Origin: Nitrososphaerota archaeon
Lineage (GTDB): Archaea > Thermoproteota > Nitrososphaeria > Nitrososphaerales > Nitrosopumilaceae
Assembly (NCBI GenBank): GCA_021325615.1
Contig: JAJPGU010000003.1
Coordinates: 1 to 64,000 of the forward strand
DNA length: 64,000 bases
Reading direction: 5' to 3'
Shown here: one piece after another, positions 18,263-26,941 of the stretch
Layout of the letters: every line of letters begins with the position of its first letter
Numbering within the stretch: position 1 is the stretch's first letter
Program-made: the position numbers and the translations under genes
The notes under the pieces: generated by a model
Databases searched by the model: none
What the model saw: the letters and a program-made list of their open reading frames with translations, nothing else
What the model was told of the DNA's origin: nothing

Positions 18263-18332
18263 CCTGTATGGGATTTACTCGCCATATCAGAGGTTCGACC
18301 ATAATTTCTTAAGTTTCATATTTGAATATAGA

Positions 18333-18366
18333 TCTATATAGTGCTACATAGAATGAGGTCACAACC
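18333..18366. promoter_or_regulatory. pstC promoter and shared operator with divergent AbrB-PhoU gene
   Basis: GGTCACAACC at 18357-18366 (GGTTGTGACC on the minus strand) lies 15 nt upstream of CTATATAG (18334-18341), whose near end is 72 nt from the pstC ATG. On the plus strand the same box directly abuts CTTTAATTATT (18367-18377), the likely TATA region of the regulator gene starting at 18398, so one site could govern both directions. Confidence 0.6.
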
Positions 18367-18397
18367 GCTTTAATTATTACCGATATAGGAATAGTCA

Positions 18398-19447
18398 TTG
18401 GCGGAGATACTTAATGAAAAGGAGGTACGCAAACTACAGCTTGTTGGGGGATCAACCTATGTTCTTTCTCTGCCTAAGAAATGGATTGATGAACTGAATC
18501 TAAAGACGGGCGATCCGGTTTCTATTGTTAAAAATGTAAACAGATCTCTTTCAATACTGCCTACTGGGGCCGTTCAGACCCCCAAGGTATTGAAATCCAA
18601 AACTGTCATCAGCCAGAAGGAACCCGTAGAATCCATACAGCGCAAGGTGATAGCCATGTACCTCGCAGGCTACCAGATGTTAGAGATCCAGTCAAAGGGG
18701 GGCAGGATTCAGCTTGAACACAAGCAGGCCATAAGAGACCTTGTAAGGCGTAACATGATTGGAACTGAAATTGTCGAATCAACCCCCGAGTCCATTACGA
18801 TCCAAATACTAACAAGCCTTCCCGAACTCTCGATAAATGACGCCCTGAAACGAATGTTCTTACTTACCACCACAATGCACAGGCAGGCAATAGACGCCCT
18901 CAAAGAAATGGATGCCGAACTAGGGGAGGAGATAACTCATCTGGATGACGAGGTAGATCGCTTTAGCCTGTACATACTTCGCAACCTTACCCTTGCGGTG
19001 GAACACGAAAGGATTCTGCGCGACATTGGGCTGAAGAAACCGTCGGACTGCATAAGTTACAGGATAGTAGTCAAGTCAATAGAAAGGGTAGCAGACCATG
19101 CAGTTTCCATAGCAAGCAGGATCAAATTCTTAAAGTCTACGCTAGAACCAGCCCTCTTGCAGAAGGTAACAAAACTAAGCGAGGAATCACTGAAGGTTTT
19201 CGAGGACTCGATTGCGGCTTTGAACAAGAGAGACTACGGGTTGGCTGACACGGTTGCATCAACAGCGCGCAGGATTGCCATAAAGGAAAAGGAGTTTACC
19301 GATAGCCTCGAGGAATCCAGAAAATATACAAGCGTGATAAAATTCGTCTTGGAGGACATCCGGAGAACCGCGGAATATTCAAGCGACATAGCGGAAGCGG
19401 TGATCAACGAGACGGTCCAGGATGTAATATCAGAAAATGGTTCCTAG
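18398..19447 (+). CDS. AbrB-like DNA-binding domain fused to PhoU domain: candidate phosphate regulator
   Basis: 349 residues. Residues about 10-60 form a SpoVT/AbrB swapped-hairpin DNA-binding domain (LVGGSTYVLSLPKKWIDEL, then KTGDPVSIV). From about 115 to 340 there is a PhoU-like helical domain, including a repeated IERVADHAV-type metal-binding helix. The fusion of DNA binding to PhoU suggests a direct transcriptional regulator of phosphate uptake. Its divergent position and the shared GGTCACAACC site at its own promoter support this. The TTG at 18398 lies about 25 nt after CTTTAATTA, fitting leaderless initiation. The DNA target is inference. Confidence 0.82.
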   Translation: MAEILNEKEVRKLQLVGGSTYVLSLPKKWIDELNLKTGDPVSIVKNVNRSLSILPTGAVQTPKVLKSKTVISQKEPVESIQRKVIAMYLAGYQMLEIQSKGGRIQLEHKQAIRDLVRRNMIGTEIVESTPESITIQILTSLPELSINDALKRMFLLTTTMHRQAIDALKEMDAELGEEITHLDDEVDRFSLYILRNLTLAVEHERILRDIGLKKPSDCISYRIVVKSIERVADHAVSIASRIKFLKSTLEPALLQKVTKLSEESLKVFEDSIAALNKRDYGLADTVASTARRIAIKEKEFTDSLEESRKYTSVIKFVLEDIRRTAEYSSDIAEAVINETVQDVISENGS

Positions 19448-19542
19448 CAAAACGGCTCTGATCGTTTCTCGGGCAAATTCTTTTCCCTGCCCGTCCTTAC
19501 CACGACTATCTCATTGTATACAACTTGCAAGAAGTTAGTCCA

Positions 19543-20349
19543 ATGAAACCTATTCATCCAAGCAAAAAATTGCTTTCTAGGAAATTCGCAAAATATCTAA
19601 GAACGTTTTCAAAAGTTTTGGATAGGTACATCACCAATCCAGATGAGGAAAACATACATGACATGAGGGTAGTGATAAGGCGCCTCCAGGCCATACAAAG
19701 GGTTCTTCCGAAAAAGATCAGGAAGAGCCGAATCATGCGAGAATTTTATAAGAATGCAAAGGAAATATTCAGGATTAACACGCAGATAAGGGATTTCGAC
19801 ATTATCTGCATGAAACTGGAGGGAAAAAACCAGCCGCAGCTGTCCCAAATTATTGATTCGATAAAAAATCGACGCAAAGAACAGCTGGATGTCGGGCACA
19901 AGGTAGCTATTGCCGCAAGGAAGTTGCCCGTGCCTAGATTAAGACAGGTGGAGATTGCGGAGCCCCGGCTGAGAAAGAGATACCGCAAGGTGGTTTTGGG
20001 CCTTGTCAACGAGATAAAGAGGAACATACCAATAGTAATTGGCAATGACAAGAAAATCGACGAAATCCACAAATTAAGAAAAGACTTCAAAAAACTGCGC
20101 TATTCAATAGAACTTATGGCAGACGAATCGGATTCGCTGCAATCCGTGAAAAAATTAAAAAAAATCCAGGACGAGTTGGGTATGATCCACGATAGTGACA
20201 TTTTTCTTGAGCACCTGTGGAAAATTCAACCTGCCCGTGTACTATCAAGTATCATAAGCGCGGAAGTCCTAGAGAGAGAAAAAAGATACCAACGATTCGT
20301 CAGGGTTTTCAGAAAGGAGAAAATCGATCCAATGAAAATGGTATCATAG
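19543..20349 (+). CDS. CHAD-domain protein, polyphosphate-binding
   Basis: 268 residues forming one CHAD domain: two four-helix halves, each with the basic histidine motif (HDMRVVIRRLQAI near residue 38 and HKLRKDFKKLRYS near 178). The surface is very rich in Lys and Arg, fitting the known affinity of CHAD domains for polyphosphate. It likely targets to or remodels polyphosphate granules. Neighbours agree: the AbrB-PhoU regulator upstream and the convergent Ppx gene, whose stop codon directly abuts this one. The ATG at 19543 lies 29 nt after TTGTATA; the in-frame TTG at 19525 is too close to that box. Confidence 0.85.
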   Translation: MKPIHPSKKLLSRKFAKYLRTFSKVLDRYITNPDEENIHDMRVVIRRLQAIQRVLPKKIRKSRIMREFYKNAKEIFRINTQIRDFDIICMKLEGKNQPQLSQIIDSIKNRRKEQLDVGHKVAIAARKLPVPRLRQVEIAEPRLRKRYRKVVLGLVNEIKRNIPIVIGNDKKIDEIHKLRKDFKKLRYSIELMADESDSLQSVKKLKKIQDELGMIHDSDIFLEHLWKIQPARVLSSIISAEVLEREKRYQRFVRVFRKEKIDPMKMVS

Positions 20350-21855
20350 TTCAAGCACGGAATTTTGCATGTTCTGGCCGTCCCGCAGAGTGCAAATCAC
20401 GTGAGTATCAAAGGCATTTTCAAATCTATTCAGGGCGTTCCTAATTAGGAGTTTGGGCATTATTTTTGCCTGTACTATACCCAATTCCAAAATACCATCG
20501 CTATACCTCTTTAACGATATTTTGGATTTTGTCTGCTCAAGAACCCTTGTCAATGTAATCAGAGACGAGATCTTTCTTATCGAAAGCCTGTCCTGCTGGG
20601 AAAGGATTGGTTTGTACCTTGTGAAAAGCCAGTCAGATGTCTTCACGTGCCTGGTGTGCACCAAGGCAAGGCCAAGAATGAGCTGGCTTGCATGGCTAAG
20701 AGACATGTCCTCGTCCATTATCGAATAAAACAGGTTTTGTGGATTGTTAAATGAAAATTTGTCCCTAATTTTCCTCTCTGCAATAGAAAGGATATCCAAC
20801 TCCCTCCTGCTAAGCAGCCTCAGCGAATAAAGACTTTCAACAAATTCCTTTGCATGTGGGAACACCTGGAATGAAATTCCAGATCCTATGGTCTGGCGTA
20901 CTTGTTCGGCCGTGATGTTTTTCGAGTGATATGCCTTTGGGTTTTCAAGAAATACCGAAAGTGCACCCTCCCTTACGCCGTGATTGCTAAGGTATAGGTT
21001 GTCAAATCCGAACCTTTCCATCAGGGTTTCTATAACGCAGGTGCCAGCAACAATTGTTTCAGCCCGGCTGGACCCTATGACGGAAATCTTTGCCACGTCC
21101 TCGTAGCTCATTTTGTTGAGCTGTTTTGAAATTGACCTTATCGATTTAGCGCTCATCCTATAGTTGTGCATCTTGTCAAGTGGGTATTTTGAGACCTTCT
21201 GGTCATATCTTGCAAGTGCCCTCAAGACGCCGCCTACTCCCACAAGCCGGGTATTTTTACCGAATCTCATTTCTTTCTTACCAGGCAGTAAAGCCGAGAC
21301 GAATCTTTTCATACTCTTGTAATTTTTTTCGCTAAAACTGCCGTCCTTTCCATCAAATTGCTGGGTGAGCCTGAGGGCGCCTAGCGGGAGAGATATTACT
21401 TTTCTTATCTTGAACCCCTCGGAGTGAACAATTTCCAAGCTCCCACCCCCTATGTCAAAGAAGAGGGCGTCTGCCACCTGAAGGGACTTGATCGCTCCCA
21501 CATAGGAATACAGAGCCTCCTCCTTTTCTGACAGGACCTTGAATCTAAACCCGGTTTCTTTGTAAACCTCCTCAAGAAACTCGGCTCTGTTATTTGCCTC
21601 CCTTACCGCGCTTGTCGCAATGGGAAGGACCGATTTTATTGGCTGTGTCTGGATTATGTCCCTGAATAACCTGAGGGTGTCAATTGCCCTAAGGATTGGC
21701 TTTTTGCCCAGCCTTCTCTTCTCGTCCAATCCATCACCCAGTTTTACTTTGATCCCTTCCTGCTGAAAAACCTCGAAGGTGTCATCGTCCTTTACATTGT
21801 ATGTGACAAGTTTGGCCGAGTTGTATCCAAGATCGATTACTGAAATTTTCAACAA
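20344..21855 (-). CDS. ppx: Exopolyphosphatase / GppA-type phosphatase
   Basis: 503 residues of the Ppx/GppA family. The N-terminal actin-like ATPase fold has VIDLGYNSAKLV (phosphate 1) and ALFFDIGGGSLEIVHSEGF (phosphate 2); the adenosine-motif region is RLVGVGGVLRAL. Residues from about 310 onward form an HD-like helical extension, as in full-length Ppx. The enzyme shortens polyphosphate chains. It converges on the CHAD gene and lies near the pst genes and SixA, so the block handles phosphate storage and recall. Length is normal. Confidence 0.9.
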   Translation of the reverse strand: MLKISVIDLGYNSAKLVTYNVKDDDTFEVFQQEGIKVKLGDGLDEKRRLGKKPILRAIDTLRLFRDIIQTQPIKSVLPIATSAVREANNRAEFLEEVYKETGFRFKVLSEKEEALYSYVGAIKSLQVADALFFDIGGGSLEIVHSEGFKIRKVISLPLGALRLTQQFDGKDGSFSEKNYKSMKRFVSALLPGKKEMRFGKNTRLVGVGGVLRALARYDQKVSKYPLDKMHNYRMSAKSIRSISKQLNKMSYEDVAKISVIGSSRAETIVAGTCVIETLMERFGFDNLYLSNHGVREGALSVFLENPKAYHSKNITAEQVRQTIGSGISFQVFPHAKEFVESLYSLRLLSRRELDILSIAERKIRDKFSFNNPQNLFYSIMDEDMSLSHASQLILGLALVHTRHVKTSDWLFTRYKPILSQQDRLSIRKISSLITLTRVLEQTKSKISLKRYSDGILELGIVQAKIMPKLLIRNALNRFENAFDTHVICTLRDGQNMQNSVLEL

Positions 21856-21946
21856 ACCTTCACCGTTTCGTTAAAGCCCCCAGAGTATTAATCTAGACTA
21901 GATTTACATTTGTTTACCAAGTGAAAAACAGGGAATACCCGAATCA

Positions 21947-22438
21947 TCACGCCATCCTTTTCAGATGTTTTGGCGTTAGCAGCCACCTCAATTCGCCTTT
22001 GAGTGCTGGAAGGATGTTTGTTACTTTGATGCGTGCAACGCCTCCTTTCTTGAGGCCAATTTTGCACTGACCGGTTGATATTGCTCCCACTATCAATTCG
22101 CTAAGATAGGGTTCATGGCCTACGACTAACACAGTCGAATCCCGCTTTAATTTTGATAGTTTTTGGAAGAGCTGATCCTTGCTTCCTTCCGGCTTGAGTT
22201 CTTCCATATCCTGAACCCCGTTTTTGTGATCAACGGTCTGTGCAACGATTTCTGCCGTTTGTCTTGCCCTGATCAATGGGCTTGTGAATATGTGATCAAA
22301 CTCTATCTCCAGCGCCCTCAACCCCTTTGAAATCTCCCTGATTTCGTTTTCCCCGTCTATGGTAAGACTTCTCTTGGAGTCCTCCCTAGCAGGGGAGCTC
22401 CTCCCTGCCTCCCCATGCCGTATTATGAAAAGGTCCAT
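21947..22438 (-). CDS. sixA: SixA-like phosphohistidine phosphatase
   Basis: 163 residues of the histidine phosphatase superfamily. The RHG motif is IIRHGEAGRSS (about 5-14); a second conserved part is FTSPLIRARQTAEIV and the distal catalytic His is in VGHEPYLSEL. Small size and the lack of a cap domain fit SixA. In bacteria SixA dephosphorylates a phosphohistidine of a carrier protein; here a role in phosphate or polyphosphate handling is suggested by its neighbours (also seen paired with CHAD and Ppx elsewhere). Confidence 0.85.
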   Translation of the reverse strand: MDLFIIRHGEAGRSSPAREDSKRSLTIDGENEIREISKGLRALEIEFDHIFTSPLIRARQTAEIVAQTVDHKNGVQDMEELKPEGSKDQLFQKLSKLKRDSTVLVVGHEPYLSELIVGAISTGQCKIGLKKGGVARIKVTNILPALKGELRWLLTPKHLKRMA

Positions 22439-22564
22439 TTTACACTCGTCTACCTGTTGGCATCTTTAGGATTTGCTTTGACCTTCCAAAACATGTTCCA
22501 TGCCACTACCAGGTACCTTCGCTGACATATCTGAGATATGACCATGTTTTCCTACCTTTCATAG

Positions 22565-22584
22565 GCTTATGTTGTCTATATAGA
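22565..22584. promoter_or_regulatory. TATA element resembling pstS promoter core
   Basis: The minus-strand sequence TCTATATAGACAACATAAGC matches the pstS core TCTATATAGTCAACATAGGC at 18 of 20 positions. It lies 138 nt before sixA and 108 nt before the first Tmk-like gene. The GGT...ACC box at the standard spacing is absent, so membership in the phosphate regulon is uncertain. Confidence 0.4.
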
Positions 22585-22691
22585 ACAAGGTCATAATACT
22601 GTGCATAAACATACTCTATGTTGCGACGCAGACCGAATCGTATCGACAGTAGTGGAAGACCTAAAAGGGTAGGGATTGTAGTGAGGCTGCC

Positions 22692-23369
22692 TTGAAGACC
22701 GCGAGACCCTCTAGGTTGGAGGGCAAGCTAATAGTTGTAGAGGGCATCGACGGATCGGGCAAATCGACGCAAATTCATCTTCTGGAGAAATGGCTTAACT
22801 ACAAAGGCATCAGCGTCTTCAAATCCGAGTGGAATTCCTCCGAGATGGTAAAGGAAATCACTTCAAGGGGTAAAAAAAAGGGGCTGCTAACACCCACTAC
22901 ATTCAGCCTCTTGCACGCAACCGATTTTGCGGACAGGTATGAAAGGAACATACTGCCGCTCCTGCGTGCGGGATATTTTGTACTAGCAGACAGGTATGTT
23001 TACACCGCTTTTGTGAGGGATATCGTAAGAGGGTGCAACCCTGAATGGGTCAGGAAGGTATACGATTTCTCCATCGAACCTGACATTACGTTTTACTTCA
23101 AGGTGCCTGTGGATACGGCAGTGGACAGGATACTGGTGGGCAGGCCCAAGCTGAAGTATTACGAGGCCGGAATGGATCTTAACTTGAGCAACGATCCTTA
23201 TGAAAGCTATAGGATATTCCAAGGCAGAATAATTGATCAGTATGATTCGATGGCAGAGCCAGAGGGCTTTACTGTCATTGACGGTACGCTGAGCATTGAG
23301 GAGCAACAGCGAACTGTAAGAAGGGTGATATCCCCCCTTCTTCCGCAGGCGGTAAAAGGAAAAAAATGA
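22692..23369 (+). CDS. Thymidylate-kinase-like P-loop kinase, paralogue 1
   Basis: 225 residues, TTG start. Walker A is EGIDGSGKSTQ (about 18-28); the DRY motif ADRYVYTAFVRD (about 99-110) and a LID region follow. The fold is that of dTMP kinase. The usual TREPGG substrate loop is replaced by FKSEWNSSEMV, so the phosphate acceptor may differ. It is followed 7 nt later by a paralogue. Next to CHAD, Ppx and SixA, a link with polyphosphate metabolism is possible (the PPK2 kinases share this fold) but unproven; ordinary dTMP kinase remains the simplest alternative. Confidence 0.75.
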   Translation: MKTARPSRLEGKLIVVEGIDGSGKSTQIHLLEKWLNYKGISVFKSEWNSSEMVKEITSRGKKKGLLTPTTFSLLHATDFADRYERNILPLLRAGYFVLADRYVYTAFVRDIVRGCNPEWVRKVYDFSIEPDITFYFKVPVDTAVDRILVGRPKLKYYEAGMDLNLSNDPYESYRIFQGRIIDQYDSMAEPEGFTVIDGTLSIEEQQRTVRRVISPLLPQAVKGKK

Positions 23370-23376
23370 GGAACAT

Positions 23377-24102
23377 ATGAGACATAGCCAAACAAACCTC
23401 CATGGCAGACCCGTTGAATTCTACGGTCACGGGATAAAAAACCTGCAAGACATAGAAATCAAGGGCAGGCTCATCGTAATTGAGGGTCCTGATGCCTCGG
23501 GAAGAAGCACACAGATTGAAAAGATTACTGCGAGACTTGAGGCTGATGGCCATGCCGTCCTGAACACCGGTTTAAAAAGATCAGACCTTGTAAGCAGGGG
23601 CATTCTGGAGGCAAAGCAGCATTATGATCTTGGGAGAAAGACCTTGGCCCTTTTCTATGCGGCAGATTTTGCAGACCAGTTCGAATACAAAATAATCCCT
23701 GCCCTGCAGGCAGGTTACATCGTCCTTGCTGACCGCTACATTTACACTCTGATCGCTAGGAACGTGGTCCGGGGCTTGGATAGGCGGTGGTGCCACAACC
23801 TGTATGGCTTTGCAATAAAACCAGATCTGATTTTTTACATTGATGTCAAGCCTTCGGTCCTCATTCATAGGGTTTTTCAAAAAAATCTTTCACTCGACCA
23901 CTACGAGTCAGGGGCGGATATAGGCCTCTCAAACGACCTGTATGAATCGTTTCTTATTTATCAAGAGAGGATTTCCCGGGAGTTCCACCTCATGCAAAAA
24001 AAGTATGGCCTGACAGCAATCAACGGGAATAGAATGGTGTCCGAAATAAACTCCGATCTTCAGCATAGAATTGATCAGTATCTCGAAAGGGTAATGCAGT
24101 AG
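23377..24102 (+). CDS. Thymidylate-kinase-like protein, paralogue 2 with altered Walker A
   Basis: 241 residues, clearly a duplicate of the gene 7 nt upstream: same order of P-loop, FYAADFADQFEYKIIPALQAG, ADRYIYTLIARN and SNDLYESF. It has about 30 extra N-terminal residues. The Walker A reads EGPDASGRSTQ, with Arg in place of the P-loop lysine that contacts ATP phosphates. The TREPGG loop is also absent. The protein may be a weakened kinase or a regulatory partner of paralogue 1; a hetero-oligomer is likely from the tandem layout, though this is inference. Confidence 0.72.
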   Translation: MRHSQTNLHGRPVEFYGHGIKNLQDIEIKGRLIVIEGPDASGRSTQIEKITARLEADGHAVLNTGLKRSDLVSRGILEAKQHYDLGRKTLALFYAADFADQFEYKIIPALQAGYIVLADRYIYTLIARNVVRGLDRRWCHNLYGFAIKPDLIFYIDVKPSVLIHRVFQKNLSLDHYESGADIGLSNDLYESFLIYQERISREFHLMQKKYGLTAINGNRMVSEINSDLQHRIDQYLERVMQ

Positions 24103-24178
24103 GTCTCGATATTCCTCATGCATTGAGAAGTTTGTACATTATACGAGATTTACATAGGGACCATAAAATACTGATTCA

Positions 24179-24586
24179 ATGCTTATCAATAGTGTACCGT
24201 TACCTTATTCGATGGAACGGAATCAGGAACTTTCCCTGTATGATCTAAAGTGCGTAAGGCTGCTCAAAATTCCTGACATCATCTTTGCAGGCCTTATAGA
24301 TCATATGGGAAACCTGGTTGCCGGAGGCCTCAAGCATGAGGTTTTGCCAGATGAGGACGACGCGGATCGCAGAAAGATGTACATGGACGTAGTCCTGCGT
24401 GCCTCCCTCAGAAGTGATTTTGATTATAGTCTTGGACCAGTCCTATACTCGGCCTCCCGGAGAGAAAAGGCAGTCATGATGAGCTTTCCCCTTGGGGGTA
24501 AGATTCTTCTTGTTGCTGCCCAGCCTGACATAGACATAGATAAAACCGCACAAAGGGTCATTAGGATAATCCATGCCTATGGCTGA
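24179..24586 (+). CDS. Roadblock-like small protein of Nitrososphaeria (DUF6659-type), copy 1
   Basis: 135 residues. Conserved features are IIFAGLIDHMGNLVAGG (about 36-52), a central helix MDVVLRASLRSDFDYSLGP and a strand AVMMSFPLGGKILLVAA. The alpha/beta pattern resembles Roadblock/LC7 or profilin-like folds. Families of this type are found in many copies in ammonia-oxidising archaea; DUF6659 is my recollection of the name. Function unknown. Two further paralogues lie at 26942-27334 and 27666-28031, on the far side of the phospholipase gene. Confidence 0.65.
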   Translation: MLINSVPLPYSMERNQELSLYDLKCVRLLKIPDIIFAGLIDHMGNLVAGGLKHEVLPDEDDADRRKMYMDVVLRASLRSDFDYSLGPVLYSASRREKAVMMSFPLGGKILLVAAQPDIDIDKTAQRVIRIIHAYG

Positions 24587-24723
24587 AATTGTTTGTTAAA
24601 ATGCATCTTTTGGGATTCCGGCGGTATCTAGTCCCATATTGTTCACGTAATATTTTACTTGATCCCGTACCTTACCAAAAAACCATAGTAAAATTTTAGA
24701 TAGAAACCCCGCGTACCAAAGCC

Positions 24724-24780
24724 GCGGTCTACCTCTCTATTTGCAAGTGTTCCAGACCAAAGTCTCCTAGGGTAGACCGC
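24724..24780. repeat. Perfect 10-bp inverted repeat GCGGTCTACC
   Basis: GCGGTCTACC at 24724-24733 is exactly reverse-complemented at 24771-24780, separated by 37 nt. The core GGTCTAC is the same as the arm of the 50-bp element 110 bp downstream. It may be a second operator or a decayed copy of that element. Confidence 0.6.
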
Positions 24781-24890
24781 CAACGGTTTCATGTTCCAAT
24801 CGATATCAAATTACGGTACACTATCTTGCATACTTCAGGAAAGTGAATTTTTTCTACATGGTCAATTAAAAATGATCTATAGACATATGC

Positions 24891-24940
24891 GGGGAGTAGG
24901 TCTACTGCTCACATATGGACAGAGTGATCACAGTAGACCC
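24891..24940 (+). repeat. 50-bp quasi-palindromic repeat, copy 1
   Basis: The element has outer arms GGTCTACTG (24899-24907) and CAGTAGACC (24931-24939), an 8-bp GTGATCAC palindrome inside, and a GGGGAGT 5' edge. An almost identical copy lies in inverted orientation at 27470-27520, differing by one substitution and one inserted base. Each copy lies 135-170 bp upstream of a gene and points towards it (phospholipase here). Confidence 0.75.
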
Positions 24941-25107
24941 GTGTGATCACCTATTTCATTTCACCTAAAGTTTTCCCATATTGATAATGTTGGGTCCATA
25001 TTTTTGAAATATGATAAGTGTCATACATAGGAATAGGAAATTTTTCGGGTGCTGCCATGTGGGGAGTAACACCATGAGATCTATTTGCAGAATCAACAAA
25101 TTCATGA

Positions 25108-26700
25108 ATGGTAATTTTTTTATTGATGACAAGAATTCTGACAACAACTATCATTGGACTTCTAATGACATCTCTTGTCCTGAGCAGCTCAGCGTGGGCT
25201 CTGGGACAAGACCCCAGCATGGATACCAAGACACCCATCAAGCATGTGGTCGTGATATTCCAGGAAAACATTTCCTATGACCACTACTTTGGTACATATC
25301 CCCATGCAGTTGCAAATTTCACCGCAAAGCACAACACACCTATGTCAAACAACTTTCTCGAACACCCAAATCTCCTCAAAAACAATCCAAACTTGGCACT
25401 GCCGTTCCTTCTGACCAAGAAGCAGGCGATAACCTGCGATGAAGATCACGACTACCTAGCAGAACAGAGGGCTTACGACGGCGGTTTGCTAGACAAATTT
25501 GTGCAGGAGACTGGAAACGGCGAGGTTGACAACGGTGTAGTTAACTGCCTGCCGGGGAATAATGGCAACCTGACAATGGGCTACTATGATGGCAGCACCG
25601 TTACAGGACTCTGGAACATTGCCCAGAACTTTGCCATGAGCGACAACTCGTATGACACAATGTTTGGACCCTCCACGCCTGGAGCTCTGAACCTGATCTC
25701 AGGACAGACCTTTGGTGCTACCGAGGATGCAGTGGGCGGAGGATCGGCCATCTCTGATGCCGATGGCGCCTACGATGACTGTTCTTCTTCAGCCTCGCCA
25801 ACCATTGCAATGAGTGGAGAAAACATCGGGAATGTGCTCAACGCGAAGGGCATTACATGGGGCTGGTTCCAAGGCGGATTTACGCCAACAACGCCATGGG
25901 ATGGAAACCCGGCTCACAAGGCTGTATGCGGAGAAAAGACACCGAGAATGGCGACTGACAATGCGCTTGTTACAGCCTACAGCGCTCATCATGAGCCTTT
26001 CCAGTACTATGCGTCCACTGCAAATCCACACCACCTGCCCCCAATGTCTGATTCCATGATTGGAAAAACCGACCAAGCAAACCACCAGTACGATCTCAGT
26101 GCCTTTTGGACTGCCGTAAAGACCGGAAACCTGCCAGCAGTTACCTTCCTGAAGGCACCACGTGCTGAGGATGCTCATCCAAGCAACTCCGACCCGCTCG
26201 ATGAGCAGGTGTTCATAGCCAACGTCACAAACACTCTGGAGAACAGCAAATATTGGCCAAGCACTGCCGAGGTCATCCTATACGACGACTCGGATGGCTG
26301 GTACGACCATGTCATGCCGCCGATTGTAAACCACTCAAACGATCCAGTAAATGACTTTGCACCAACATGTGGAGGTCACCCTGCTGGACTTGGCGGTGCA
26401 GACGACAGATGCGGCCATGGTCCGCGACAACCACTCCTAGTGGTTTCGCCATATGCAAAGTCAGATTACATATCGCACAAGGCGACTGACCTGACCTCTC
26501 CCCTGAAATTCATCGAGGAGAATTGGGGCACCGGTGGAATACCGAACACGCTAGGACAAAAGTCATTTGACAGCCTTGCAGGTTCGCTTGACGACATGTT
26601 TGACTTTGGTAACCATGGAAGCACGCCGAAGGTTTGCTTGGATCCGATGAATGGCACCATAGTGAATCCAGCGGGCGGCGTTTGCCCCACGGTTTCATAA
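25108..26700 (+). CDS. Secreted phosphoesterase (phospholipase C / acid phosphatase family)
   Basis: 530 residues. An N-terminal signal sequence (about 1-32, ending in AWA-L) is followed by a phosphoesterase-family domain: HVVVIFQENISYDHYFGTYP at about 45-64 is the conserved metal-binding opening, FGPSTPGALNLISGQ supplies the catalytic Thr/Ser region, and VILYDDSDGWYDHVMPP plus CGHGPRQPLLVVSPYAK complete the site. The enzyme would hydrolyse phospholipids or other phosphoesters outside the cell. ATG 25126 is a possible alternative start. It lies between paralogous roadblock-like genes and inverted 50-bp repeats, so gain by transfer is possible. Together with the pst block it might supply phosphate. 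Confidence 0.87.
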   Translation: MVIFLLMTRILTTTIIGLLMTSLVLSSSAWALGQDPSMDTKTPIKHVVVIFQENISYDHYFGTYPHAVANFTAKHNTPMSNNFLEHPNLLKNNPNLALPFLLTKKQAITCDEDHDYLAEQRAYDGGLLDKFVQETGNGEVDNGVVNCLPGNNGNLTMGYYDGSTVTGLWNIAQNFAMSDNSYDTMFGPSTPGALNLISGQTFGATEDAVGGGSAISDADGAYDDCSSSASPTIAMSGENIGNVLNAKGITWGWFQGGFTPTTPWDGNPAHKAVCGEKTPRMATDNALVTAYSAHHEPFQYYASTANPHHLPPMSDSMIGKTDQANHQYDLSAFWTAVKTGNLPAVTFLKAPRAEDAHPSNSDPLDEQVFIANVTNTLENSKYWPSTAEVILYDDSDGWYDHVMPPIVNHSNDPVNDFAPTCGGHPAGLGGADDRCGHGPRQPLLVVSPYAKSDYISHKATDLTSPLKFIEENWGTGGIPNTLGQKSFDSLAGSLDDMFDFGNHGSTPKVCLDPMNGTIVNPAGGVCPTVS

Positions 26701-26941
26701 CTCCCCCCCTCCTTTATTTTTGATTTCATACACTACATGGTGGCATTTAGGGGATTGGCATGTGTAAATTTCATTTGATCTTGTCCACGTGTCATAAATT
26801 TTGTTGGGGACTCGTTGGATTGCTTATTTGTGTGGTATGACCTGCATTTATTTCGAGGAAACCTTACCGGTCTCATCTGGTTAGCAGGGTAGCTTTTATT
26901 TGAAATGGGAGGGAAAAGTTGCCATAACGCTCCCTTTTGCA

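Larger units (their letters stand above)
24587..25107. other. 521-bp non-coding region with two GGTCTAC hairpins
   Basis: No gene is supported in this gap. It holds two structured elements described separately: the 10-bp inverted repeat at 24724-24780 and the 50-bp quasi-palindrome at 24891-24940. GTGATCAC occurs twice (24924-24931 and 24943-24950). A run at 24675-24703 (CAAAAAACCATAG and TTAGATA) resembles 27421-27447. The gap most likely contains the control region of the downstream phospholipase gene. Confidence 0.5.

Noticed and set aside
22565-22608. Full phosphate-operator promoter before sixA or the Tmk-like genes
   Set aside because: The TATA core matches pstS, but the GGTYRYRACC box is not at the 15-nt spacing; listed only as a weak TATA element.
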